Part shown: piece by piece, positions 1-7,220 of the stretch
How the letters are laid out: each line of letters begins with the position of its first letter
Position numbering within the stretch: the first letter of the stretch is position 1
Origin: an uncultured Lachnospiraceae bacterium
GTDB taxonomy: Bacteria; Bacillota; Clostridia; Lachnospirales; Lachnospiraceae
DNA length: 9,937 nucleotides
NCBI GenBank assembly: GCA_900554205.1
Contig: USGM01000113.1
Location: 1-9,937, forward strand
Reading direction: 5' to 3'
Translations under genes and position numbers: made by a program
Notes under the pieces: generated by a model
What the model saw: the letters and a program-made list of their open reading frames with translations, nothing else
Databases searched by the model: none
Told to the model about the DNA's origin: nothing

Positions 1-722
1 TGGCAGGTGATCACAGGAGAAGTTGCGGGAACGATCTTGTCGCCTTCCACCTTACCCCAGATACGTAAGGGCTCCTTCTCACTCTTCTCTTCCTCACCGC
101 CGATGTAAGGGATGATATTGCCTACCATCTCAGGCCAGTCCTTAAAGGTCTTGCCTGCGCCGGAGATTGCCTGATAGGTGGTAGCTACCACTTCGTAGGG
201 CTCGAATTCCTTCCATGCGGTCAGAACCGGTGCATAACTCTGGATGGAGCAGTTAGGCTTTACAGCGATAAATCCTCTGGTGGTTCCCAGTCTCTTCTTC
301 TGTGCCTCGATGATCTGGAAATGCTCGGGGTTGATCTCGGGTACTACCATGGGAACATCGGGAGTCCATCTGTGGGCACTGTTGTTGGATACCACAGGAG
401 TCTCTGTCTTTGCGTATGCTTCCTCAATGGCCTTGATCTCATCCTTGGTCATATCTACCGCACTGAATACGAAATCTACCTGTGCGGCTACTTTTTCCAC
501 TTCATTGACATTCATGACAATAAGCTTTTTTACTGCCTCGGGCATGGGAGTGGTCATCTTCCAGCGGTCACCCACTGCCTCCTCATACGTCTTGCCTGCG
601 GAACGGGGGCTGGCTGCGATGGTCGTCACCTCGAACCAGGGATGGTTCTCTAACAGAGAGATAAATCTCTGACCTACCATACCGGTTCCACCCAAGATAC
701 CTACACGTAATTTTTCACTCAT
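1..722 (-). CDS. asd: Aspartate-semialdehyde dehydrogenase, N-terminal two thirds (cut by window edge)
   Basis: This enzyme reduces aspartyl-phosphate to aspartate semialdehyde with NADPH in the cytoplasm, the branch point to lysine/diaminopimelate, threonine and methionine. The 240 visible residues show the NADP-binding loop GILGGTGMVGQ at residues 8-18 and the catalytic cysteine in KPNCSIQ (Cys158). They also show the conserved QAISGAG stretch at 184-190. Spacing and sequence fit the longer archaeal/fungal-type Asd found in many Clostridia, usually near 360 residues, so about a third is missing beyond base 1. The start at 722 is preceded by AGGAGG at normal spacing; an ATG at 729 meets a stop after four codons and is excluded. 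The gene lies 60 bases downstream of argH on the same strand with no terminator between, so cotranscription is likely. It appears intact as far as seen. Confidence 0.95.
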   Translation of the reverse strand, partial: MSEKLRVGILGGTGMVGQRFISLLENHPWFEVTTIAASPRSAGKTYEEAVGDRWKMTTPMPEAVKKLIVMNVNEVEKVAAQVDFVFSAVDMTKDEIKAIEEAYAKTETPVVSNNSAHRWTPDVPMVVPEINPEHFQIIEAQKKRLGTTRGFIAVKPNCSIQSYAPVLTAWKEFEPYEVVATTYQAISGAGKTFKDWPEMVGNIIPYIGGEEEKSEKEPLRIWGKVEGDKIVPATSPVITC

Positions 723-782
723 TTTTCATTTCCTCCTCATCTTTGTGCATTTTTATTTTATCTGCAAAAGGCCTGTCGCTTC

Positions 783-2207
783 CTACTGCGGAAGGCAGTC
801 TTCCAAAGACTGTTGATATACTTCTATGGCATTGGTTTTCAGGTATTCTTTGTTTTTCTCAATGACCTGTTTCATCATTTCCGCCCCGGGGGCTCCGATG
901 GTCAGCCGCTTCTCCACACAGGTCTTTAAGGAGATGGCATCGTAAATGTCTTCCTCAAATTTATCACTGATGGAACGGAGTTCTTCCAGACTCAGGGCAT
1001 CAATGGAGGTGTCCTTTTCAATGCAGTACAGCACCAGACGTCCGATAATGCCGTGGGCATCCCGGAAAGGAACTCCCTTGCCCACCAGATAATCTGCCGC
1101 ATCCGTGGCATTGGTAAATCCGTTCATGGCACTCTTCGCCATGCGGTCTTTGCGGAACTTCATGGTCTTTATCATGCCGGTAAATAAGGTGATGCAGTCT
1201 GCTGCGGTATCCATGGCATCAAAGGCCATCTCCTTGTCTTCCTGCATGTCTTTATTGTAAGCAAGGGGCAGTCCCTTCATGGTGGTCAGAAGTGCCATCA
1301 GGGCACCGTAGACTCTTCCGGTCTTACCTCTTACCAGTTCTGCAATATCCGGATTCTTCTTCTGGGGCATGATGCTGCTTCCGGTGGAATAGGCATCGTC
1401 CAGTTCCACGAACTGGTATTCATTGGAATTCCAGATAATGATCTCTTCGCTGAAACGGCTTAAATGCATCATGATCGTGGACAAAGCCGCCAGAAACTCG
1501 ATCAGATAATCTCTGTCCGCCACGGAATCGATGCTGTTTAAAGTCGGTCCCTCAAATCGAAGCAGCTTTGCCGTATACTCACGGTCTAACGGATACGTGG
1601 TACCGGCCAGTGCTCCTGCGCCCAGAGGACAGTAATTCATGCGCCTGTAAATATCTGCCAGTCGTTGTCTGTCTCTCTTGAACATTTCGAAATAAGCACC
1701 GTAATGATGTGCCAGCGTAATGGGCTGTGCCTTCTGTAAATGGGTGAAGCCCGGCATATAGGTCTCCAGATTATTCTCCATGGTGCCGAGAATGACTTCC
1801 AGAAGCTTTTCCAGAAGTCCGTCGGTCTCCGCCACTCTGGCTCTGGTATAGAGGCGCATATCCAGTGCCACCTGATCGTTACGGCTGCGTCCGGTGTGCA
1901 GCTTTTTGCCCGCATCACCGATCCGGTCGATCAGGGTCGCTTCCACAAAGCTGTGAATGTCTTCCTGTGTCTCATCAATTTTAAGCTTTCCGGCATCCAC
2001 ATCCTCCAAAATACCGGTCAGTCCCTCGATAATGCTCTTTCTCTCCTCCTCGGTGAGAATTCCCTGCTTCGCCAGCATGGTAGCATGTACGATGCTTCCG
2101 GTGACATCTTCATGAAACAATCTTTTATCGAATGTTATGGACGCATTGAAATCAAATACCAGCTGATCGGTCTGTTTCGTAAAACGTCCTCCCCATAATT
2201 GTGCCAT
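783..2207 (-). CDS. argH: Argininosuccinate lyase
   Basis: ArgH cleaves argininosuccinate to arginine and fumarate, the last step of arginine synthesis. It works as a cytoplasmic homotetramer of the fumarase/aspartase superfamily. The 474-residue product has the usual full length. It begins with the typical LWGGRF segment, carries HTGRSRNDQ at residues 104-112 and THLQ at 155-158 (the conserved active-site histidine is His156). The superfamily signature GSSIMPQKKNPD is at 276-287, on the mobile loop with the catalytic serine. The start at 2207 has a GGGAGA ribosome site about six bases upstream, and a strong promoter lies some 75 bases further up. The argG gene, often adjacent to argH, is not in the window; asd follows instead. 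No truncation or lost key residue is seen. Confidence 0.97.
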   Translation of the reverse strand: MAQLWGGRFTKQTDQLVFDFNASITFDKRLFHEDVTGSIVHATMLAKQGILTEEERKSIIEGLTGILEDVDAGKLKIDETQEDIHSFVEATLIDRIGDAGKKLHTGRSRNDQVALDMRLYTRARVAETDGLLEKLLEVILGTMENNLETYMPGFTHLQKAQPITLAHHYGAYFEMFKRDRQRLADIYRRMNYCPLGAGALAGTTYPLDREYTAKLLRFEGPTLNSIDSVADRDYLIEFLAALSTIMMHLSRFSEEIIIWNSNEYQFVELDDAYSTGSSIMPQKKNPDIAELVRGKTGRVYGALMALLTTMKGLPLAYNKDMQEDKEMAFDAMDTAADCITLFTGMIKTMKFRKDRMAKSAMNGFTNATDAADYLVGKGVPFRDAHGIIGRLVLYCIEKDTSIDALSLEELRSISDKFEEDIYDAISLKTCVEKRLTIGAPGAEMMKQVIEKNKEYLKTNAIEVYQQSLEDCLPQ

Positions 2208-2280
2208 GGTTGTTCTCCCATCTTTTTATTCTGTCAGCAGTCTATCAGACATTTTTTCTCATAGACATTGATTGCAATTA

Positions 2281-2309
2281 ATCATATCACAAACGACACT
2301 TTAATGCAA
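2281..2309 (-). promoter_or_regulatory. Promoter of argH (and probably asd), extended -10 type
   Basis: Reading the minus strand, TTGCAT (2304-2309) is followed after exactly 17 bases by TATGAT (2281-2286), with TG one base before the -10, an extended -10 element. Transcription would start near 2274, giving a leader of about 67 bases. The leader can form a small GTCTAT/ATAGAC stem. It is too short for a T-box or a riboswitch that I recognise. Confidence 0.75.
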
Positions 2310-2364
2310 TACAGTGAATTTCATCACTTTCCGCTGCGGAAAACACTTTTTTCTTCTAAATTCA

Positions 2365-2370
2365 TACAAT
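2365..2370 (+). promoter_or_regulatory. Possible -10 box for the ABC importer genes
   Basis: TACAAT matches the -10 consensus at five of six positions and lies about 38 bases before the ATPase start. The hexamer 17 bases upstream (AACACT at 2342-2347) is a poor -35, so the promoter is weak or needs an activator. The region is AT-rich and chance matches are easy. Confidence 0.35.
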
Positions 2371-2407
2371 AACAATAAATATTCAAGTTAAGGAAGTATG
2401 CCTTTTT

Positions 2408-3181
2408 ATGGGAGCTCTCATCGAATTAAAAAACATAGGTTACTCCTATCATAACCTGGCAGGCGAGACCGGGGCCATAAAGGATGTCTCCTTTCAGGTG
2501 GAGGAAGGGGAGTTCGTTGCTTTGGTCGGCCCCAGCGGCTGTGGCAAGTCTACCCTGCTGTCCATCATTGCAGGACTGCTTGCGCCGGAGACCGGCACCA
2601 TCGTGGTCAACAATCCCGACGGATCCCTCCACTATCCCCGCATCGGGTATATGTTGCAGCACGATCATCTCTTCGAGTGGCGCAACATCTACCAGAATGT
2701 CACTCTGGGGCTGGAGATCCACCATTCCCTTACCAAAGAGCGCATAGGCTATGTAAAGCAGCTTCTGTCCGACTACGGGCTGGAAAGTTTTCAGAACAAG
2801 CGCCCCAGCGAATTGTCCGGTGGCATGAAGCAGCGTGCCGCCCTGATCCGTACCCTCGCTCTGGATCCCCAGCTGCTCCTTCTGGATGAGCCTTTCAGCG
2901 CTCTGGATTACCAGACAAGGCTCATGGTATCCGCGGATATCTGCCGTCTGATCCGTAAGGCCGGCAAGACCATGATCATTGTCACCCACGATCTGTCGGA
3001 AGCCATCAGTCTGGCGGATAAGGTCTATGTGCTGTCCGCAAGACCGGCGACCATCAAAGCGGTACTGCCCATTCATCTTACGCTGCCGGACGATTCGCCC
3101 CTGGCCGCCAGAAACGCACCGGAATTTCCATATTATTTCAAACAACTTTGGGAGGAATTAACGGATGAAACCACGAAATGA
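2408..3181 (+). CDS. ABC importer ATP-binding protein, SsuB/TauB/nitrate-type
   Basis: This is the cytoplasmic ATPase of an importer of the nitrate/sulfonate/taurine or thiamine-precursor class. It would energise the membrane permease encoded immediately downstream. All ABC motifs are present in the 257 residues: Walker A GPSGCGKST at 41-49, the Q-loop at Gln84, signature LSGGMKQR at 136-143, Walker B LLLLDEP at 156-162, and the switch His194. The start at 2408 has an AAGGAAG stretch about 12 bases upstream, a rather long spacing. The other nearby ATG at 2398 is out of frame. Its stop overlaps the permease start by 17 bases, a sign of translational coupling. The substrate cannot be told from the ATPase: sulfonates, taurine, nitrate, and thiamine or riboflavin precursors are all served by this family. 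Confidence 0.9.
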   Translation: MGALIELKNIGYSYHNLAGETGAIKDVSFQVEEGEFVALVGPSGCGKSTLLSIIAGLLAPETGTIVVNNPDGSLHYPRIGYMLQHDHLFEWRNIYQNVTLGLEIHHSLTKERIGYVKQLLSDYGLESFQNKRPSELSGGMKQRAALIRTLALDPQLLLLDEPFSALDYQTRLMVSADICRLIRKAGKTMIIVTHDLSEAISLADKVYVLSARPATIKAVLPIHLTLPDDSPLAARNAPEFPYYFKQLWEELTDETTK

Positions 3182-3977
3182 CCAAAACTTAACGGTTCAG
3201 GAGCAATATCTTCGACGGCACAAAAGTCATCACAGACAGGTCTCCTTCCTGCGCTTTTTCCTTCTGGGGATTTTCCTTCTCCTGTGGGAAGTGAGTGCGG
3301 ATCTTGGCTGGATCGACAGCTTCTTTTTCTCCAGTCCCCACAGAGTGATCCTGTGTCTGGGAGAATTGTGGACAGAGCGGTCTCTTCCCCTGCATATCGG
3401 TATCACCCTTTTGGAAACGATCTTAAGTTTCCTGCTGGTATTTCTCGTCAGTCTCCTGCTGTCGACTCTGTTATGGTTCTCCAAACGGCTGTCGGAAGTT
3501 CTGGAGCCTTATCTGGTCCTGCTTAACAGTCTCCCGAAATCCGCTCTGGCTCCTCTGTTCATCGTCTGGCTGGGTACCGGGATCAACACCATCATCATTG
3601 CCGGAATCTCTGTGGCGGTCTTCGGTTCCATCATCAGCTTTTACACCGCTTTCCATCAGGTGGATCCGGAAAAGGAGATTCTGATCCGCACTCTGGGGGG
3701 AACCCGCAGGGATATTTTTTTCAAGGTAGTCCTCCCGGGATCCATCCCCCCCCTGCTCAGTACCACCAAGGTCAACATCGGTCTGTCTCTGGTGGGTGTT
3801 ATCATCGGAGAATTTCTGGCGGCCAGACAGGGGCTGGGGTATCTGATCATCTACGGTTCCCAGGTCTTCCAGCTGGATATGGTGATCAGCTCCATCTTAC
3901 TGTTATGTGTCATTGCCATGCTGCTCTACCTGCTGACACAGTCTCTGGAGCATTACAGCAAAAAGCACCGCAACTGA
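3165..3977 (+). CDS. ABC importer permease, SsuC/TauC/ThiX-type
   Basis: This is an integral membrane subunit of the BPD_transp_1 class, working as a homodimer with the ATPase encoded just before it. After a basic, cytoplasmic N-terminus (about residues 1-27), hydrophobic segments appear near 28-47, 78-104, 126-160, 203-220 and 238-258. The cytoplasmic coupling loop that contacts the ATPase, the EAA-type motif, is at about 170-192 (EILIRTLGGT...VVLP). The length of 270 residues is normal. The start at 3165 has GGAGG nine bases upstream, inside the ATPase gene. A solute-binding lipoprotein gene, the usual third member, is not adjacent: the next feature is a tRNA and the upstream gene is argH. 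The binding protein may be encoded elsewhere. Substrate unknown. Confidence 0.9.
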   Translation: MKPRNDQNLTVQEQYLRRHKSHHRQVSFLRFFLLGIFLLLWEVSADLGWIDSFFFSSPHRVILCLGELWTERSLPLHIGITLLETILSFLLVFLVSLLLSTLLWFSKRLSEVLEPYLVLLNSLPKSALAPLFIVWLGTGINTIIIAGISVAVFGSIISFYTAFHQVDPEKEILIRTLGGTRRDIFFKVVLPGSIPPLLSTTKVNIGLSLVGVIIGEFLAARQGLGYLIIYGSQVFQLDMVISSILLLCVIAMLLYLLTQSLEHYSKKHRN

Positions 3978-3983
3978 TTTTTC

Positions 3984-4018
3984 GGAGATCCTCGGACGTT
4001 TTTCGTCTTACGGTCTCC
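3984..4018 (+). terminator. Imperfect stem-loop after the permease gene, possible weak terminator
   Basis: GGAGA (3984-3988) pairs with TCTCC (4014-4018), with CC/GG inside. An inner GACG/CGTC stem (3995-3998 with 4004-4007) is closed by a T5 loop. It starts seven bases after the permease stop. The downstream bases are not a uridine run, so efficient intrinsic termination is doubtful. Confidence 0.3.
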
Positions 4019-4070
4019 TACATAATTTACGGTTGTCCGAAATGTTCTTTGAAAATTATAAATTTTACAG

Positions 4071-4099
4071 TTGCAAAAATCCCCAAGAACATATATAAT
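4071..4099 (+). promoter_or_regulatory. Promoter of the tRNA-Thr gene
   Basis: TTGCAA (4071-4076) is separated by exactly 17 bases from a perfect TATAAT (4094-4099). Transcription would begin near 4106, only a few bases before the mature tRNA 5' end at 4110, which suits a single-gene tRNA unit. Confidence 0.8.
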
Positions 4100-4109
4100 A
4101 ACCTAGTCC

Positions 4110-4182
4110 GCTGAAATAGCTCAGTTGGTAGAGCACTTCACTCGTAATGAAGGGGTCGTGGGTTCGAGTCCCATTTTCAGCT
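4110..4182 (+). tRNA. tRNA-Thr, anticodon CGU (DNA CGT)
   Basis: The 73 bases fold as a complete cloverleaf. The acceptor stem is GCTGAAA with TTTCAGC, the D-arm contains AGTTGGTAGA, and the anticodon stem is CTTCA/TGAAG (4136-4140, 4148-4152) around the loop CTCGTAA. The anticodon is at 4143-4145, and the T-arm holds GGTTCGAGTCC. CGT reads the threonine codon ACG. The discriminator base is T and no CCA is encoded, so the end must be added by tRNA nucleotidyltransferase. The gene has its own promoter and terminator. Confidence 0.96.
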
Positions 4183-4190
4183 TATTTGTT

Positions 4191-4225
4191 AAAAAAGAGA
4201 AAGCCTAAAAGGCTTTCTCTTTTTT
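4191..4225 (+). terminator. Strong intrinsic terminator of tRNA-Thr, probably bidirectional
   Basis: A perfect 15-bp inverted repeat (4191-4205 and 4211-4225) encloses a five-base loop TAAAA. The A6 at one end and T6 at the other give a uridine tract for transcripts in both directions. It ends the tRNA transcript and lies 33 bases after the stop of the convergent membrane protein gene, so it probably serves that operon too. Confidence 0.9.
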
Positions 4226-4258
4226 GATTTTATTTTTGATGAATGCAGATTCTGCCTG

Positions 4259-5560
4259 TCAGATCAGAGACTGTAATGACCAGACATACTGTTCCAGTAC
4301 TTCCAGTCCGATCACGCCCCAGGCAAATCCCAGTGCTCTGTCACTTGCTTTTTCCCGAAGTTCCTGTCCCAATAAGATCACCGATATGACCACACAGAAC
4401 AATAAAAAGCTGTAGGTACGGTAGGAAGATCCGTAAAGGGTCTCCGAAAAGCCCATGGCCATACGGCTTCCCGCTCCCATGAAAAGAAGACAGAAGATGG
4501 TATGTTTTCTCCATGTCGTATCTACCGCCAGCCAGACACCGATAAATACCGACACCGTCAGCAGAATCGACAGCAAAAACAGACCTGCATTTTTCCCTTC
4601 CGACAGAGGTCCGATCTCCGGCATTCCCAGTGCCACCCCGGGAAGCGGCTGTAACAGATCTGCCCCTGTTCCTTTCAGTAACAGATGGAATCCCAGCGGG
4701 ATCCCCGTAAAAAGGACGGCCCGCTTCTTCCCTTTTCCGGCCACCAGAAACAAAAGTATGAAAAACACTGTCAACAAAGGAATGGATCGATAATACAAAT
4801 ATGCCACCGTGGCAGTATAACCGTGAAACAGCTTCTGTCCCACCGACCACTGTGCATAATCCGGGATCCAGGTTCCGTAGGTATTCATGCGGAAACGGTG
4901 TCCCGGTGCAAAATACAGCGCTGCATATCCGAGAACTGCTGCAATCTCTTCCAGCCACAACAGGCCTCTTACCTTCCGAAGGCTGTCGTTTTTGAAAGAT
5001 ACGATCAGTAGAATCGTCAGGAAAAAGATCAGGGAAATGGCATATTGATCCTGATTCGTGGTATAAATGATCGAAAGGATCACAGCCAGATACATCAACC
5101 CTGGGGTCTTTCCCCGGGAAATCTTCTGTTTTATGGCGGTGAACACTACCAGCATCGTAAAAAACGGATACAGGTAGTTGGCGATGGTGGCAATATAGCC
5201 GGCGGTTGACAGGATCTGGAACGGGAACAGCAAAAAGGCGACGCACACAAGCAGTGTGTTCTCCACGCTTTTTTTCTCCGTAAACAGATACCTGAGCATC
5301 CCCACGATTCCGACGATAACCACAATGTCCAACAGTTTCCATAGCTTGGAGGGCAGAAAACAGCTCACCCATGCCACTGCATCCGTCAGTACTCTTCCGC
5401 TGTCCTGCCATCTTTTTCCCACCAGTTCCCCAAAGGTCTGGTTCAGGAGTTTCAAATCATCCCCGCTGTAATGAAAACAGAAATGGATGCCTGCCAGCAG
5501 CAGTACAAAAGCGGCCCATACGATCCCTTTCCTGCGAAGATCATCTTGCTCCCTTGTCAT
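4259..5560 (-). CDS. Polytopic membrane protein, DUF6056-like
   Basis: The 433-residue product is mostly hydrophobic, with roughly ten or more membrane segments and short polar loops. Near the N-terminus, after the first membrane helix, is an acidic motif SGDDLKLLN (residues 32-40). Further on come STAGYIATIANYLYP (118-132), TTNQDQYA (167-174) and FAPGHRFR (217-224). This order of motifs recalls the DUF6056/GtrII-like families, whose members look like membrane glycosyltransferase-type proteins with an early acidic pair and an APGN-x-x-R segment. That placement is from memory of the family and the activity is unproven. The start at 5560 overlaps the end of the upstream permease gene by 20 bases, with GGGGG a few bases upstream, so translation is probably coupled. 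It is the last gene of the operon, before the shared terminator. Confidence 0.75.
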   Translation of the reverse strand: MTREQDDLRRKGIVWAAFVLLLAGIHFCFHYSGDDLKLLNQTFGELVGKRWQDSGRVLTDAVAWVSCFLPSKLWKLLDIVVIVGIVGMLRYLFTEKKSVENTLLVCVAFLLFPFQILSTAGYIATIANYLYPFFTMLVVFTAIKQKISRGKTPGLMYLAVILSIIYTTNQDQYAISLIFFLTILLIVSFKNDSLRKVRGLLWLEEIAAVLGYAALYFAPGHRFRMNTYGTWIPDYAQWSVGQKLFHGYTATVAYLYYRSIPLLTVFFILLFLVAGKGKKRAVLFTGIPLGFHLLLKGTGADLLQPLPGVALGMPEIGPLSEGKNAGLFLLSILLTVSVFIGVWLAVDTTWRKHTIFCLLFMGAGSRMAMGFSETLYGSSYRTYSFLLFCVVISVILLGQELREKASDRALGFAWGVIGLEVLEQYVWSLQSLI

Positions 5561-6500
5561 AGATTACCCCCAATGCTCTCGGAGCACCGTTCTGTTTGGA
5601 GAAGAATACCAACAGCAACAACGTCAGTACATAAGGCAGGATCATCACCAGATCCTGATAGCTGCTGGGCATCTGCAATACCTGTACCAGACGGTAGCCG
5701 CCGGATCTGGCAAAGCCGAACAGGAGGCATGCGCCCAGCGTCGGCAGGATACGCCAGTTACCAAAGATCAGTGCCGCAATGGCCAGATAGCCATAGCCCA
5801 CATAAATACTGGAGGAAAAGTTCGCGGAAATGGAATATGCGAAACAGATACCACCCAGTCCGGACAATGCTCCACAGATCATGATAGCCGCCAGACGGAT
5901 CTGTCCCACCTGTCTTCCGGCTGCATCCACTGCGTGAGGATTGTCACCACAGGCACGCAGATGCATGCCGAAACGGGTCTTGTACATCACAAACCATGCG
6001 ATAAATGCCACGACCACGATCACGATCTCAAAGGGATACAGATTGGTAAACAGCGCTCCCAGCACCGGGATCTTCGAGATTCCCGGAACCGTGATCCGGG
6101 AGGAAACGGTCAGTACAAACTTATCGGAGGTGGCCCCGAAGATCACTCTGTTAAACAGCTTCGTCAGATAAGCTGTCAGCGCCATCGCCAGAATATTGAC
6201 TACCACACCGCTGATGACCTGATTGGCCTTGAATTTCAGGCACAGCAGCGCATGGATCAGTGCAAAGATGCTTCCACCTATGGCTGCCATGACCATGGCA
6301 ATATAGAAAGGCACCGGGGAATCTCCGGCAAAGTTACCCGCAATGGCAACCGCCACAAAGGCACCGATAAAGGCGCCAAAGCCCTGTAAGCCTTCTACAG
6401 CCAGCATCGTCACACCGGATTTCTCACAGTAGATACCGCCGATGGCCATGATAAATAAAGGCAGTGCAAAGGATAAACCGTCAATGATCACAATATCCAT
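5541..6500 (-). CDS. Sugar/nucleoside ABC importer permease, NupQ/YufQ-type
   Basis: This is an integral membrane subunit of the BPD_transp_2 class, expected to form a heterodimer with the NupP-type permease encoded just upstream. Such importers (BmpA/NupA lipoprotein, one double ATPase, two permeases) take up nucleosides, purines or related sugars. Its 319 residues hold about eight to ten hydrophobic segments. The early segment GGIYCEKSGV...AVEGLQGFGAF is typical of the family, and a coupling-loop region (TRFGMHLRACGDNPHAVDAAG) lies near residue 210. The start at 6500 directly abuts the stop of the upstream permease (TAA at 6501-6503), and its AGGAGG ribosome site lies inside that gene's last codons, so the two are tightly coupled. 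The lipoprotein and ATPase genes expected further upstream are lost at the contig join. Confidence 0.9.
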   Translation of the reverse strand: MDIVIIDGLSFALPLFIMAIGGIYCEKSGVTMLAVEGLQGFGAFIGAFVAVAIAGNFAGDSPVPFYIAMVMAAIGGSIFALIHALLCLKFKANQVISGVVVNILAMALTAYLTKLFNRVIFGATSDKFVLTVSSRITVPGISKIPVLGALFTNLYPFEIVIVVVAFIAWFVMYKTRFGMHLRACGDNPHAVDAAGRQVGQIRLAAIMICGALSGLGGICFAYSISANFSSSIYVGYGYLAIAALIFGNWRILPTLGACLLFGFARSGGYRLVQVLQMPSSYQDLVMILPYVLTLLLLVFFSKQNGAPRALGVIYDKGAR

Positions 6501-7220
6501 TTATTTGTCCTCCTTTGTCTTAACATTCTTTTCTCTTCTGCTTCGTTCCATCTTCCATTTGATGTAGGCATTACATGCACTGAACAGAAGGATGATACCG
6601 GTGATAACGGATGCGATCTCCGCATCGACCCCGGCCGCGGATTTCATATAAGTGCTTCCCTTGCTGATCAGGGTGATCAGCATGGTGGAAAATACGATTC
6701 CGAAAGGATTATTATTGCCAAGCAGTGACACCGCAATGGCATCGAATCCCGTGCTGATCAGTACCTTGGGCTGAATGGAGCCCACATATCCCAGATAATA
6801 AGTCACACCGGCAAGTCCGGCCAGTGCACCGGAGATCGTCATAGACAATACCATGCTTCTGCCCACTTTAATACCGGCATATTTTGCAGCGCTGCGGGAA
6901 TAACCCACGGCTTTCAGTTCATATCCTAGCTTCGTCTTCTCTAACAGGAACCACACGCCCACCACGGTAAGTAATGCCAGAATAATTCCCAGTGGAATAT
7001 CCATCTTCAGATTTCCCACTACCGTGTCCATCAGGGTCAGTCTGGACGCTGCGGAGATCTCCTTAGACTGTCTGGATACCGGGTCCACGAAAAAGGTATT
7101 GATAAAGAAACTGATCACGTACTGGAACGTATAGTTTAACATAATGGAAGAAACGACTTCATTGATATTAAAACGATATTTCAAAAAGCCGATCAGTGCT
7201 CCCACCAGACCGCCGACGAT
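6501..7220 (-). CDS. Sugar/nucleoside ABC importer permease, NupP/YufP-type, 3' part only
   Basis: From about codon 246 of the chimeric ORF, the protein is a BPD_transp_2 permease. It shows GGLVGALIGFLKYRFNINEV, a SSIMLNYTFQYVI membrane segment, the cytoplasmic loop TKLGYELKAVGYSRSAAKYA, and the C-terminal ISGALAGLAGVTYYLG and FDAIAVSLLGNNNPFG stretches. About 238 residues remain; YufP-like proteins usually have near 350, so the first membrane segments are missing. Gene order (this permease, then the NupQ-type) is the usual one. Codon use matches the genes to its left and not the lysS fragment it is joined to. The reading frame passes into lysS at 7209-7220 without a stop, which I consider an artefact; the true start is not in the window. 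Confidence 0.88.
   Translation of the reverse strand: MVGGLVGALIGFLKYRFNINEVVSSIMLNYTFQYVISFFINTFFVDPVSRQSKEISAASRLTLMDTVVGNLKMDIPLGIILALLTVVGVWFLLEKTKLGYELKAVGYSRSAAKYAGIKVGRSMVLSMTISGALAGLAGVTYYLGYVGSIQPKVLISTGFDAIAVSLLGNNNPFGIVFSTMLITLISKGSTYMKSAAGVDAEIASVITGIILLFSACNAYIKWKMERSRREKNVKTKEDK
7209..7220 (-). other. Chimeric join between two unrelated sequences
   Basis: The codons ATC GTC GGC GGT (Ile-Val-Gly-Gly) fit both parents. LysS normally continues KRLIVGG into F-x-x-VYEIG, and the permease family has a Gly-Gly-Leu-x-Gly-Ala-Leu segment here. Base composition, codon use, protein family and operon context all change at this point. The breakpoint lies somewhere in this short shared stretch, plus or minus a few bases. 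Confidence 0.85.

Noticed and set aside
2208..2280. T-box or amino-acid riboswitch before argH
   Set aside because: The predicted leader is only about 67 bases and shows no T-box motif or terminator/antiterminator pair.
2426..3145. 239-codon minus-strand ORF opposite the ABC ATPase
   Set aside because: The plus strand has every ABC motif in order; the antisense frame has no domain and no promoter.
4110..4225. tRNA gene as an attachment site for an integrated element
   Set aside because: No integrase, direct repeat of the tRNA 3' end or phage-like gene is seen nearby; the adjacent inverted repeat is an ordinary terminator.
4341..5411. 356-codon minus-strand ORF within the DUF6056-like gene
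   Set aside because: It is an alternative frame of the same DNA. Its translation is Arg/Gly/Cys-rich without a coherent domain, whereas the other frame gives regular membrane helices and family motifs.
5487..6389. 300-codon plus-strand ORF opposite the NupQ-type permease
   Set aside because: Polar, His/Gln/Asp-rich low-complexity translation and no ribosome site; the minus strand has a clear membrane permease.
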